Shown here: positions 9,330-20,309 of the stretch, one piece after another | Layout of the letters: every line of letters begins with the position of its first letter | Numbering within the stretch: position 1 is the stretch's first letter | Assembly: GCA_002077065.1 (NCBI GenBank) | Contig: NAJO01000009.1 | Coordinates: 1-64,000, forward strand | Length of the DNA stretch: 64,000 bases | Reading direction: 5' to 3' | Source of the DNA: Cryoendolithus antarcticus | Taxonomy: Eukaryota; Ascomycota; Dothideomycetes; Cladosporiales; Cladosporiaceae | Notes under the pieces: generated by a model | Told to the model about the DNA's origin: nothing | Seen by the model: only the letters and a program-made list of their open reading frames with translations | Databases searched by the model: none | Program-made: the position numbers and the translations under genes

Positions 9330-12300
9330 TCAATGGAACCCAGCCGGCATCCCACTCCCAAACGTCTTGCTCGGTGCCAGACTTCCCTCAATCCTCCGCT
9401 TAGCATCCTGCACCTCCTCGTTCGTAGGATTCTGCTTCTGCATATCCGGACGATACGGCTCGACACCAGGCGAATGACCAATGCTCATGCCGACGCTGAT
9501 CAGAGTCTCCAGCGCACCAGCAGAGTTGCTGGCAAGATCGTCATCGTACTGCATAACGCCTGGTTCGCAGAGGAGCAGGATGGTCGATCCGCCGAACTTG
9601 AAGTAGCCAAGCTCTTCGCCGCGACGGACGTTGTCACCTGGCTCGCGCGTGATGACGGTGCTGCCTACCATCATGGCGCCGACGCAGATGACCATGACGC
9701 GTTTGTGGGAGACAGTGTCGATGGGAACGACAACGCGGATATTCTCGCCATAGACATCGAGTGCGGAGCGAATCGCCATTGGGTTCACAGTGTAGTACTC
9801 GCCGTCGATGAGCTTGGGCTTGCCCATCACGCCGTCCACGGGAATGTGGAAGCGATGATAGTCTTGTGGTGCCAAGCGGAAGATCCCCAAAGATCCGCCG
9901 TGATATCGTTTCGCATCTTCAGGGTATGCATTGCCGAGAAGTCGCTCAACGCTGAACTCCCGTCCCTTCACCCAGATCCGCTGTGCTTCGTCCATCCGGT
10001 TGAAGACTACACTCCGGCAGTCAGCAGGACTGACGATGATGTGAGAGTTCTCCGGTGCGGAGCAAGGTCGAGCGTCAGGCTTCAGCTTCCTGTAGAAGAA
10101 TTCGTTGAAATTCCGGAAGTTCTTGATGGGTTCGAGCACTTCGCCCATGTTGAGCTGGTGGAAGTTGATGAAACCGGGGATCTGCGAGGCGGACGCTGGG
10201 TCGTCGTATTTGCGACCTTGCTTGAAGGAAAGGGAACGTAGGAGCTTGCGAACTGAAAAATCATCGTTAGATGTGCTATTACAATGTCGCGAGCGTGCAC
10301 TCACTCTTGTCCTTCTCCATTCTTCGACTCTTCAGACCCTTGTACAGTAGTCTGATGCCCAGTCGGACATACACGCTCATGCGCTCCTCGTTGATCATGC
10401 CCGTGATGCGGTCTTGGACCAAAATGTTCGCGCTGTTTGCACCTAGCTTGTAGCCACCGTACGACACCTACAATGCTTGTCAGCCCCGAGACTGCGTACG
10501 ATCCAACAACACAGGTCACTCACCTTCGAGATCACCTTGCTATACCATTTCCTCTGCGCCTGACTGCTTGTCACAAATCCAGCCATGACGAGATTGTTCA
10601 CAGCACGCCAATCACTGCTCGCACAAGTAGCGATGTGGGTGACGATATCAGCATCTGTGGTGTTCTTGCCGCGCGCGAGTCGAGGCTGATGGCATATCGG
10701 GCACTCGTGAATCTCCACAACATGCTCCTCTTTCGTCTCGTCCTCTTGCAGGTCATTATCATCGCCCTCGTCACCATTGAGGTCGTCCTCAGGCAGGGTA
10801 TCGCCTCGCACCCCACCATCGCCGAGATCGCTGACTTCAAGCTTGGGGACGATACGGTTGTTTGGACCAAGGTTTGCAGGCGGGCCAGATTGCATACGAG
10901 GCGTGGTGTTACCAGGACTATCATTCGGAGAGCTCGCACTTGCGTCCTTGCCCATCGCAGCGCTGATCTTACTCCGCCACTGCGGACTATGCAGGCTCTT
11001 CTGCGTGTCGACCGACTTCTGCAATTGCTCTTCCAGCGAAATTACAGCTTGGTCCATGGTCAAGTACTCCTCGCCGTTATTCTCGACCTTCCAGCGGTTG
11101 AAGAAGCTATCGATCGTGCTGTTATGCAGAGTGGAGCCAAGTGTGTCAAGCATAGTCACCAGCTCAACTTTGTCAATCTTGCCACTCTCATCCGCATCGT
11201 ACTGGCGTAACATGACTCGCCAGAACTGTTGCCGAAGAGCTTGGTAGGGCAAGTACTTCGCCCGGATGTACAGCACCGGCTTGTGCTTCTCTTCCCACCG
11301 CTGTTTGTTCTTCAGATCCAGCGGTATATCGTATGGGAAGAGTTCTGGATCGTCATTCTCGTTCATGCTCGATTGCCGTGAGAGACCTACCGGGGGATTC
11401 GAGGCATTGGTAGGATCCGACGTAGGCGCACTTGTGGGTATCTGACGAGGCTGCTCATTGACCGAGCTGCTCGAGGGCTCGTGTCTCAGCGACGGACGCG
11501 ATAGATTGTTCAGACTATTACTACTAGAGTTCCGAGTCAATCTCGAGAGGTTGGTCTGCGAGTTGTTCCGACTACTCCGACCGAGAGCGTCACGGCTGGC
11601 AGCGCGTGAGAGTGGTATGCGGAACCGCCGTCGGCGCTGGTGCTCTTCCTCCGATGCAGTGACATGATCAGGGTCTGGCAATCGATACAAGCCCGTCTCG
11701 GGATCTGCTTCGGGTGCCAGATTCTTGATCTTGTCTACAGGGAAGTTGGCCGTGCCGACAAAATCATTGCCACTGAACTTGTCTCGGTCAACAACGGCAA
11801 AGTTCAGACTGTAATTGATTTCGTGTTTCTGCACTTGGAAGATCAATTTCTCGTCATACACCGGGTTCAGGCTATGTCGCACTACTTTCGTTCGATACGT
11901 CTTCTTGCCCAGTGATGTCACGACAAACGGGTCCATGTCGAATGTCGTACGGGTCATATTCTTTTCGGGTGGCAAATCTGTGATCCTGTTGATCTCCAAG
12001 AAGAGTACTCCGGCAACGTCGCTCATGCCACTGAATTCGTATGCCTTCAACTTGCTCTTGTGCCTCAGTCTCTTCAGTTTCGCCTGCCGCCTCTTCTTGC
12101 GTGCCTCCTCTGGCTCAGGCGTCCCCAGCGGCGTCCGCGTACCATCATCTGTCCCATCTGATGGCTCCTTGTCGTCATCCTCTTCGCTTAGATCATCCAA
12201 GTCTCGGCTGGGCAGGCGAGCTAGTAGATCTTCCTCCCCGTCCTCATCGTCGAGTGGGTCAGCCACTACGCCACTGAGCTTCTGAAGGAGGTGCTGAGAG

Positions 12301-12920
12301 TTGGCTCCGGTGTTCAGAGGATCATACAGCGTGAACTGCAGTAGAACTTCGCCAGACACGCTGCTCTCCTTCTTCCCTTTCCGCCGCCCACTCCGCTTGC
12401 TCTGTAGTGGGATCCAGGCCGGCTCGGGGGTTACAGTGCCTGAGTGAAAGAAGTCTTCGAGGTCCAGATCGAATTCGCCCATGTAGTCATTGCGGAAGCG
12501 GTCCTTGTCCCAGCAGACGGCTTCCAGCAGGGCACTATCCGCAGTCGTGATTGGCAACTCGAACGTCTGGTTCCATTCCGGGTTCAGTGTCTTGGAGACC
12601 ACACTCGTTGCCTCCTTGGCGTCTCCCAGTGTCAAGACCAAGAATGGATCAGATGTGCCGCTTTTGTCTTTGGGTGCGAGGTTCCTGCCCTTCAAGACCT
12701 GCACTCTCAGCACCAGGCCCATGTTCTTATGATCGCCCTGCGAGGTGGCGGAGGAGACACTCCCATTGCCATTGGTCGACTTCATAGCTCCGTTGCGTGG
12801 AGGGGAACTTTGTCGACTTGGCGGCGACGATTTGTCCGCGTTGCCGTTGCTCACATTGTCTTTACTCTTGAACCGCTGCAACGTACTCGAGAGGTGTGCG
12901 GGGAGGTGAGGACGCGGCAT
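9330..12920 (-). CDS. PSD2: Phosphatidylserine decarboxylase, C2-domain (type II) enzyme
   Basis: Three exons (12920-10524, 10467-10305, 10252-9330) give about 1160 residues. N-terminal C2 domain ([18 protein letters not shown], calcium-loop Asp in [13 protein letters not shown]) and a second C2 domain ([29 protein letters not shown]) are separated by acidic and Arg/Ser-rich linkers. An EF-hand-like loop [15 protein letters not shown] follows. The catalytic PSD domain covers the last ~350 residues. It includes [25 protein letters not shown], the His of [11 protein letters not shown] and, near the C-terminus, FGGSTILLL. The GGST is the self-cleavage site where Ser becomes the pyruvoyl group. 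The enzyme converts phosphatidylserine to phosphatidylethanolamine in Golgi/endosomal membranes. Length and domain order match fungal Psd2. Confidence 0.93.
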
Positions 12921-13681
12921 GATCGCTGCGCTGGTCTGCTTGGCAGACAGGACGGGATGTCCAAGGGTCGCTTATTTATTAGGGTACCTCAGGTTCCAGG
13001 ATTCAAGGAAGTGCCATACGGCTCACAAACGAATGGTCTTGGTGCGGTGGGCAGTCCCGGCGAGCTGACCATTCATGACAGCTGCTCGATGACACCGTCA
13101 CCAACGACGAGCCCGCCCTGTGCTTCAGGATGCTGGCGGATATGGGATTGGGCGAAGTGGGAACAAGCCTGATGAATCCTTGAACGGTAGGGCCACGCAA
13201 CGCTGCCCCGCGCCGGCAACACCGTCTCCACTGCGGAAGGAGCTGTTTCGAATGCTGCATTTCCCATGCATGTCAATCGCATACCGTCGGATCAGGATTG
13301 TAACATGGCACTGACTGTTTCACGGAAAGATAGGAGCCAGTGGAGCGTCGAGCAACTTCACGGTAGGACCATGTTTGCAGCGCTACGATAGGTCCTGAAT
13401 ACTGCACCACCATTGCATGGCTACCTGCACTCTATCACAGAGCCCCAGTCCTCGACGCGACGAGCTGTCACGCAGCGTTGAACGTGTGCCGCTCACGGAC
13501 CGTAGCATTACTGCGTTGTCCAGTTCACTGCTCAGCAGCATGCTGGGGCGGTCCAGTGGTATGCAGGCACAGATTGGCATTCAGGTGAGTCACCACTGGA
13601 CCCGTCTTTGCAAACAACACGAAGTCAAGCATTCTACTTCACGTCCTTTCATTCCACCCTTCGCCTGCGGCGAGCCCAAGC
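12921..13681. other. Intergenic between PSD2 and Nudix gene
   Basis: A 761-base divergent upstream region. No recognisable gene; short frames here show no family resemblance. Confidence 0.45.
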
Positions 13682-14311
13682 ATGATGTCTAACGCTCGTT
13701 CGATCCACTTGTCTACCTCGTTTGTGCTCAGCAGTGGAACGGTGACCCTGGACCTACATCAACGCAAAGTCTTGGTCATCTGATGCCGCAACAGCAACGA
13801 AGTTCTCCTTCCTAAAGGTCGTAAGAACGAGGGCGAGACGCTTGAAGCTGCAGCCATACGTGAAACTTACGAGGAGACTGGCTACCAAGCAGCGCTGTTG
13901 CCACTCGCCGTGGCTACTCTCGCAACCCGTGGAGAGCCCATCGGTTCAGGGTTGTCGTCGGACACGGCTGATACTCTGCACGCACACACTGAGCCAGTGG
14001 CTGTGACACAAAGATCTAGCGGCGGGGCGCACAAGATTATCTTCTGGTTCGCGGCTACCACAGATTCCACGATAGTGCCCGATGCCGATACCCAGCAAGA
14101 AGGCGAAGACTTCGAAGCGTTATGGGTCTCGTTCCAGGAGAGTCAGGACAAGCTCACATTCGACGACGACAAAGCGGTCGCGCAGTATGTGATCGATGCC
14201 GCCTCCAGTGCTCATCGAGACAATGCCTCCCAAGCGATTCAGCCTGGCCCACTTTCACTGAGCTTCATGTCGATCGACGATCTTCCCCAAACCACCTCCA
14301 CGCCATACTGA
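13682..14311 (+). pseudogene. Nudix hydrolase interrupted by one in-frame TGA
   Basis: One frame of 210 codons reads as a complete small Nudix protein except for TGA at 13781-13783. The N-terminus (from ATG 13682 or 13685) gives SFVLSSGTVTLDL and RKVLVI, the usual first strands. After the stop comes CRNSNEVLLPKGRKNEGE and the full Nudix box G-x5-E-x7-RE-x2-EE-x-G at about 13819-13887, with all catalytic Glu and Arg residues present. The C-terminal half (HKIIFWFAATTD, FEALWVSF) is normal. Relatives hydrolyse nucleoside-diphosphate-linked substrates such as diphosphoinositol polyphosphates. CGA-to-TGA in a CpG context would explain the stop. A sequencing error or strain polymorphism is the alternative; no sensible intron can remove the codon. 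Confidence 0.72.
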
Positions 14312-15420
14312 TCTCGGCTAAAATCCCAAGCGTCGTTGTTGTAGTCCCTCCATCGGATATCAGGCAGACTCGAGAGGCGTCCTGTTGGTATCGGTGCCTG
14401 CATAACGGAAACATGAGACAGTTGCGGCAGACTGATGGACGTTTTGATGCAGTCGGAAAATCTGAACTTGCACATCAGCACTACCACTTCCAGATTATCG
14501 CACGATCTCGATGAGGTCCCTATCACTGTATGCAGGGAAATCTAAAAGACCTCAGGCCAGCGTCGGTCAGACGTTGATGTGGCTGCAATTGTTCGCATGG
14601 TCGCTGCTCGCTTTCTATCGAGGAAAACTTACTCACGCTCGTGCAGGTCATTACATATGTAGATGAGGTGGACCTGTGAGGTATTTGAGGTGATTGTACG
14701 GTCGAGAGACGGACTTAAGCTTGTGGATCTCAGCATGAGTAACGAGCCGCGCCTCAGACCACCCGACATGGATGACGGGCTGTGTGCGGGAGTGCATCAC
14801 TTCTGAGAGGTCACATCGTAAAGTCGAATTGCTTGGCAGCGTTACCCAGCCATTGCTAATGTAACAGGGCTGCACCTTCGCTTGCGGCGTTTGCCATGAT
14901 GTATGTAGGCGAGCCCGCGCTCTTATGGCGATAGCGTCCTACCGTAGAATATGCAATGAGTGGTTTCTTGCGCTAGGTGCATCCTTCGAGCCCATAGTAA
15001 TCTACATAGGAGTCCACTGCACAAATCTCGACAAATCCCATCCGCTGATCACAATCCATCATGTGGAGTCCGCCGAGGAAAGTTTGGAGGCGCAGCAATG
15101 CAAGCAATGCATTCTTGCGCCCAGCTCTTGCTTGGCAACCCCATCACTGACTCAAAATGTATCTCCAGACTCCTTGCGAGCGGGAACCAGTTCCGACTAG
15201 AGGATCGCGTGGTCTGTTGTCTTTGGAGAGTCAATTTTGGCTATGAGCAGTGAGTCGAAGTACTTGAGGATCGTTCCCGCTGTGAACTCGCGATATATGT
15301 ACCTATAGCCTCACGCGACATATCGAAAGGAGGTAGTATCCCTTCGTACCTTCGGATAGCATAGCGGACCCGTCCTCCAACAAGCTCGTTCCTTACCTAC
15401 ACTCATCTCTAGGTCGGAAT
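14312..15420. other. Long intergenic region
   Basis: 1.1 kb without a recognisable gene on either strand. It holds the upstream region of the Zn2Cys6 regulator. Confidence 0.5.
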
Positions 15421-17358
15421 ATGTCTGGTCAGGCCCGCGGCAGAGCATGCCAGGCATGTCGTTCTATCAAGATCAAGTGCGAGCTTGGGACCCACGGTGG
15501 TCCGCCGCCATGCGAGAGGTGTACTCGACTTGGCAAAGACTGCACGGTGGACGCACCGCGCCGTCAGAAGGACCGTGTTGCGGAGCTGGAGGCTAAGGTA
15601 GAGACTCTGACTAAGATGCTCGCCTCTCAGCAGATGAATGATCAGCACAGTGAGCCCAGTATGGAGGCTCGACCCGATCTCTCACAGCAGCCTGGACATT
15701 ACGGTGACATGCCAAAGAAGAGGAAGCTCGAGCCTGCCTCCGATCGGCCTATCGAGCCCGCTTGGAAGATGGAGCTATTTGACTCCTCAAACGCATCAGC
15801 CCAAGTCCTGGCTACGATCGATACAACGAAATCCGCGAGCCTCGACTCCTTGGTGCCTCTTGACGTTCAGCAGATCATACTGGACAGATACAAGTTCCAA
15901 ATTTCTCGACTGTATCCAGTCGTACCCCTGCATCCCGCTTGCGGACTCACAGAACTAAAGGTCATGTCACCCATCTTGCTTCACGCCATCATCTTCGCCT
16001 CCGCCCATGGCATACTATCGATCGAAGACTTCGATGCAGTGGCGCTATCATTCATCGCCACGATCGCTACTGAAGTTCTCACCGCTGGGAAAAAGTCGAT
16101 GGAGCTGCTCCAGGCACTCCAAGTGGCTTGCCTCTGGTACTGTGCGCCCCAGCTTCACGACAACATCACGACTCTGATCCAGTTTACTCACGCTGCGAAG
16201 ACTATAGCAGTGAATCTGGGCTGCGGTGGTGAGCTCGATCCTCCCAGCGAGTACGCACCTTCAGATCTAGTGGAGGGAAGCACAATCCCTGCCAAGCGTG
16301 CCTGGCTTGTGTGCTTCGTAGTAGAGACGAACTCGCTCTTTCATAGCCGCCGTCCGAGCGATCAGCGATGGACGGCGCAACACAGTGCGTGTCTAGATGG
16401 GTTAGACGATTCGGGAAATGCTGGGCCCGTTGATCGACTACTGGCGCACCAAATCCGTGGCGAACGTTTGTGCCTGAGCATCATGCAAAGGCTTGCGCTT
16501 GCTGAGTCGATTCCCAGCGCGACCATCGGCGAGCCCTTAACCACTCTGACGGTGCAAGATCTGGAGAGTGAGATACTGGAGTGGCGATCAGGCATTCCCA
16601 CCGATCTCATGCATCCGAACCTACAGACGCTCGGGTACACCGCCGAGATTCTCCTTCATGAAGCTGTGTTGCATACAGATACCAACAAGCAAAGCTTCGC
16701 CGTTCCGTATCTCCCACATCGTCTGCTGATTGGAGGCTTTCCAGCACCCGTGGTGAATCAATACAACACCTACTCCCTACAAGCGCTGAACCGAGCTTGT
16801 CACAACGCTATCGATAGCGGATGCAGCGTCTCGAAAGAGGATTTCCTATCGCTCCCCTACTTCCTCTTCGCGCCTCGTATCGCGTACGCGGTGTTCATTT
16901 TGGCCAAGATCTACATCGCCGTCACGGCGCCGGGCAATACCTTCGGCGCCATCATGACAGCAGATGAAGTCCGCCTCGATCACTATCTCGCGGTATGTGC
17001 AGATTTCGATCGAAGAACCGAATACGACAGATCACCAGGAGCGGCAACACGAATACTCAAAGGCGTGCCGATGCTCAGGGTATGGCTGGCTCAGTATGAG
17101 CAACAATCGGCATTGTTCTCAGAGACAATAAACAACGCGTACGATTCTGAAGCACTACAGCACCCGCCAGCCAGTGGAACGTTCTCTATGCTACCTGTGG
17201 GAAGTAGCAAGTCTGTATTGGAGACCGCTTTGTTAACAGATATTGACTACAATTGGGACGGCTTCCTCGACCTTGGTCCCAACGCTGGCGACTTCAGCTT
17301 GACGGACTTCTTCTCGTTTGCCGAAATGGACGGCTCAATGGGCAACGTTGATGGATGA
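15421..17358 (+). CDS. Zn2Cys6 (Gal4-type) fungal transcription factor
   Basis: A single exon encoding 645 residues. The N-terminal binuclear zinc cluster is CX2CX6CX10CX2CX6C (residues about 10-38), set in RACQACRSIKIKC and PPPCERCTRLGKDC. It is followed directly by a basic patch and a leucine-containing coiled coil (RVAELEAKVETLTKML) for dimerisation. The middle region (about 140-480) looks like the fungal-specific regulatory domain. The C-terminus is acidic and aromatic (YNWDGFLDLG, FSLTDFFSFAEMD), a likely activation segment. The zinc-cluster context resembles War1/PrtT-type regulators, but I cannot assign an orthologue or targets. No catabolic or biosynthetic genes flank it immediately. 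Confidence 0.9.
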   Translation: MSGQARGRACQACRSIKIKCELGTHGGPPPCERCTRLGKDCTVDAPRRQKDRVAELEAKVETLTKMLASQQMNDQHSEPSMEARPDLSQQPGHYGDMPKKRKLEPASDRPIEPAWKMELFDSSNASAQVLATIDTTKSASLDSLVPLDVQQIILDRYKFQISRLYPVVPLHPACGLTELKVMSPILLHAIIFASAHGILSIEDFDAVALSFIATIATEVLTAGKKSMELLQALQVACLWYCAPQLHDNITTLIQFTHAAKTIAVNLGCGGELDPPSEYAPSDLVEGSTIPAKRAWLVCFVVETNSLFHSRRPSDQRWTAQHSACLDGLDDSGNAGPVDRLLAHQIRGERLCLSIMQRLALAESIPSATIGEPLTTLTVQDLESEILEWRSGIPTDLMHPNLQTLGYTAEILLHEAVLHTDTNKQSFAVPYLPHRLLIGGFPAPVVNQYNTYSLQALNRACHNAIDSGCSVSKEDFLSLPYFLFAPRIAYAVFILAKIYIAVTAPGNTFGAIMTADEVRLDHYLAVCADFDRRTEYDRSPGAATRILKGVPMLRVWLAQYEQQSALFSETINNAYDSEALQHPPASGTFSMLPVGSSKSVLETALLTDIDYNWDGFLDLGPNAGDFSLTDFFSFAEMDGSMGNVDG

Positions 17359-17993
17359 ATGTATCATGCTGCGTGAGTGGTGAACCGTTGAACAACATAC
17401 CTGCTCCATGGAGTGTCGGTCTTCTCAACGAACAACGACATCAGTCTTTGCCTCCGACTAAGTCGCTATCGCGGTTCCTTGGACGTCCATCGCCAGCGTC
17501 ACGAACCGCTGCATCACTGCAGCGACAGCAGTGAATGCCGTGCATACATCCACCAGCATTCAATTTACCTTGGGAACCCTTATCAGAGCGATGTACACTA
17601 CCAAGCTCAACCCCCTCCCTCGCATTGTTCGTGCTTCTCTAATGCACTTCGCTGTGTCGCTTCTGCAGAAGCCAGCTCCAAGCAACAACACGCACAGGCA
17701 CGTTCTCTCTGGACTGGAGAGAAGTGGGGTGATACAAGTGCGCATCGGCATCAACGATGGGGCGGCAACAAGACGAAGAGGAATATGGTAATGCGCAGAG
17801 ACAGATTGCCACAACGCTGTATGCAGGGATGCGGTATGATTGGCAGAAGGCGTGCGAGATACCCAGGATGTGACGTTTGAATTGTTAATGCATATGTGTG
17901 CTATCTTCGAGATCACATACTGACCCCGTCAGCTTTTCCAGCAATGAACCCAGTGACTTGAAATAGTAGCTCTGCCTCTGTCACTACCCGTTC
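17359..17993. other. Convergent intergenic region
   Basis: 635 bases between the tails of the zinc-cluster gene and the disordered-protein gene. No gene recognised. Confidence 0.45.
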
Positions 17994-20309
17994 TCATGAC
18001 GCAAGGCTCAAGCTATCGCTATCAACGATATCATAGACTGACCTGTCATTCCTGTGCACTGTGTGACGCCTCCTCGATTGACTGGTGACATGCCCGGCCG
18101 GTATTCTGCGCACCTGCGGTCTGACCGCGACATCTCTCTTGAACCGTCGTGGGTTCAGAATTGTCGTCGCTGGTGCCGCATGAATGTTCGTCGGCCGCCC
18201 AGGAGTCGGCACAAATAAGCCGGCGTCCTCGATCTCGTCTTGTTCGACTTCCATACTGCTGTGCGCGTGGCCATCTTCATCTCGGGAGACGAGATCCGGA
18301 GCTTCGATAAGTTCTTCATTGCCGAGAGGAGCGACGCTAGAAGTCCTGCCGGTCACAAAGAGTAATTTTGCTTGCTGTTGCCCGGAGATAGCGATCGGTG
18401 TATAATTGCTAGATGGGATAGGCTTAAGGGCTTCATCGTAGGCATTGGAAGGTCTGGTTCCTCCACCTTGATCCCATTGCAAGCTCCCATCGCTGCTCTG
18501 GCTGCCAACGATGAAGCGCCACCAGATTGCATCCGCATCATCGTCGTTAGCGATGAAGGGAACTTTGGCTACCGCTGGTGCTCTTGATATGGGCAGCGCT
18601 GCCAATGCACGGATGTGCTGGAGTGATGCCGATGGCGATTGACAGAGCGCCGTATCACTGGCATCGAGATTTTCTCTACGAGATGCACGCATTCTGTGCA
18701 TAGTAGCCGGAGTCCCTGCACCATATGGAGTCGAGAGTGACTCGCCCTTGTACGGTACCCGTACGTTCAGCTCTTGGTGCCCTGCAAGTCTGGTGCTGGA
18801 AGACGTGTCCTCGTGACAGCTATCAGAGTGAAGCGCACGACCAGACAGCTGGCTCAGATGAGCCTTTCGGAAGCCAAGCAAATCTTGCCAGCTTGTTTCA
18901 GGCACACTGTCGACTGAGCTAGTCTTAGGCGAGTTGCTGATCTCGAGGGAAGTTGGAGGCTGCAAAGCTTCAGGTACATGTGGGCGAGCTTCCGTAATCG
19001 AAGTGGCGATATGTTCGCTAGAGGACGCCATAGCGAGTCGCGATGCAGCGTCGTTGTGTCGGCTTGGGATACCGAGCATTTTCCGCCATGGTGCATCGTC
19101 ACTGGACTCGCCGTCCTGGGTCCTGCTGTCGATGTGGGGATGATCTTGCAACTCGCTTTGCAGCTGTAGTACCCCCGCAACGATGCTTTGCAGCGGATCA
19201 TGGGGTACTACTTCGTTAGGGTTTGAGTCCTGGAAGTGGAGGGGTTGACTTTGTGTAACTTGGCTTTGCTGCTCGAATGCTGACGTGGAGTGCAGAACTT
19301 GTGTAACTTCTCCACGACCCTGGCTGATATCTTGTGAGTTCGCGATCGATCTGATCAGGCCAGTAAATCGGGGTACAGCCATCTGACTGCCGGCTTGGGC
19401 GTACACTGAGCCTCCCAGATCTGCGCGTGCTCGTTTGGTGAATCGCTGTGGGCCCTTGACCTGATCCGCATCGAAGACGTCGCCATCCATGCCGAGTAGC
19501 ATCGAGTCTTCGGATTGCGCGTACTGTCGCTTGGTTGCCGAACAACATTGTACGTCACCAGCTTCGCTAGACACTGGAGAAGCCGCAGTCTGGCTTGCAA
19601 AGGCATCAGTGCCAATCTTGATCTTGATCCTGTTGTCGTCATCCAGCAAAGCGCCGCTCATGTAAGGCTCTAAGAGTGGGAGACGGTCTTCGAAGATTGG
19701 TGTGACAAGACGGCGTTGAGCAGGCTTTGCCCTCTGGGAGCCACTCTTGCTGATCTTCCTGCGTCGACCGATACGATCTCGCTCGCCAGCTACTGGGAAC
19801 CTCATGCGGAGTGGTTTTGTCGCGGCGAGCTTTAGCCAGTCACTTTGTGCGAGCAACTTTCGCCGGTTGGTCAGAAGTAACATCTCCTCGTCTTTGACAA
19901 CGCGAGCGTGAGGATCGTCGTCGCGCGAAGCACTTCGTGAAGCTCGGGAGTCAGCATGCACTGCGGCACCAACATCAGCGTGGTGCTCTGCATGCGCCAT
20001 CTCGCTCTCCCCGACGGAGCGATTTGGCTGATGCCTGACTGTCTGTGACAGGTAGTCGCTGCGCTGACGCTCTCGTCCATTGACTTTAGGACAGCCCGGA
20101 TGAGCACTGCTCGATTGCGATTGCGATGTCGGACGTTGACACCCGTTGGGATCTACGATACTGGGGATTCGCCACTGGACTGCTTGACCCGGGCTGTCTC
20201 CAGGTGGGAGATGGGCCCTGGCCTTCGCGAAGTGAGCCTTCTGCTTTTGCGCGACTGCATTGTTCTTCGTGGTAGCGTATCGCCGTCGCGTTCCCCCAGT
20301 CCAGTCCAT
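17994..20309 (-). CDS. Large disordered protein with conserved N-terminal basic motif
   Basis: An uninterrupted frame of 771 residues, too long to be chance. The first ~35 residues (WTGGTRRRYA, then NNAVAQKQKAHFAKARAHL) form a basic, helix-prone motif that I believe recurs at the start of uncharacterised ascomycete proteins. The rest is Ser/Gln/Asp/Arg-rich and looks disordered, with basic clusters such as RIGRRRKISKSGSQR (about 178-192) that could be nuclear localisation signals. A C-terminal block holds PRRFKRDVAVRPQVRRIPAG. No catalytic domain is visible. A nuclear or cell-cycle role is only a guess. Confidence 0.65.
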   Translation of the reverse strand: MDWTGGTRRRYATTKNNAVAQKQKAHFAKARAHLPPGDSPGQAVQWRIPSIVDPNGCQRPTSQSQSSSAHPGCPKVNGRERQRSDYLSQTVRHQPNRSVGESEMAHAEHHADVGAAVHADSRASRSASRDDDPHARVVKDEEMLLLTNRRKLLAQSDWLKLAATKPLRMRFPVAGERDRIGRRRKISKSGSQRAKPAQRRLVTPIFEDRLPLLEPYMSGALLDDDNRIKIKIGTDAFASQTAASPVSSEAGDVQCCSATKRQYAQSEDSMLLGMDGDVFDADQVKGPQRFTKRARADLGGSVYAQAGSQMAVPRFTGLIRSIANSQDISQGRGEVTQVLHSTSAFEQQSQVTQSQPLHFQDSNPNEVVPHDPLQSIVAGVLQLQSELQDHPHIDSRTQDGESSDDAPWRKMLGIPSRHNDAASRLAMASSSEHIATSITEARPHVPEALQPPTSLEISNSPKTSSVDSVPETSWQDLLGFRKAHLSQLSGRALHSDSCHEDTSSSTRLAGHQELNVRVPYKGESLSTPYGAGTPATMHRMRASRRENLDASDTALCQSPSASLQHIRALAALPISRAPAVAKVPFIANDDDADAIWWRFIVGSQSSDGSLQWDQGGGTRPSNAYDEALKPIPSSNYTPIAISGQQQAKLLFVTGRTSSVAPLGNEELIEAPDLVSRDEDGHAHSSMEVEQDEIEDAGLFVPTPGRPTNIHAAPATTILNPRRFKRDVAVRPQVRRIPAGHVTSQSRRRHTVHRNDRSVYDIVDSDSLSLAS

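Noticed and set aside
9318..10241. 307-codon plus-strand frame
   Set aside because: It is the mirror of the phosphatidylserine decarboxylase catalytic exon, whose motifs are unmistakable on the minus strand.
10437..11210. 257-codon plus-strand frame
   Set aside because: It is antisense to the C-terminal part of the PSD2 C2/EF-hand exon and shows no family features.
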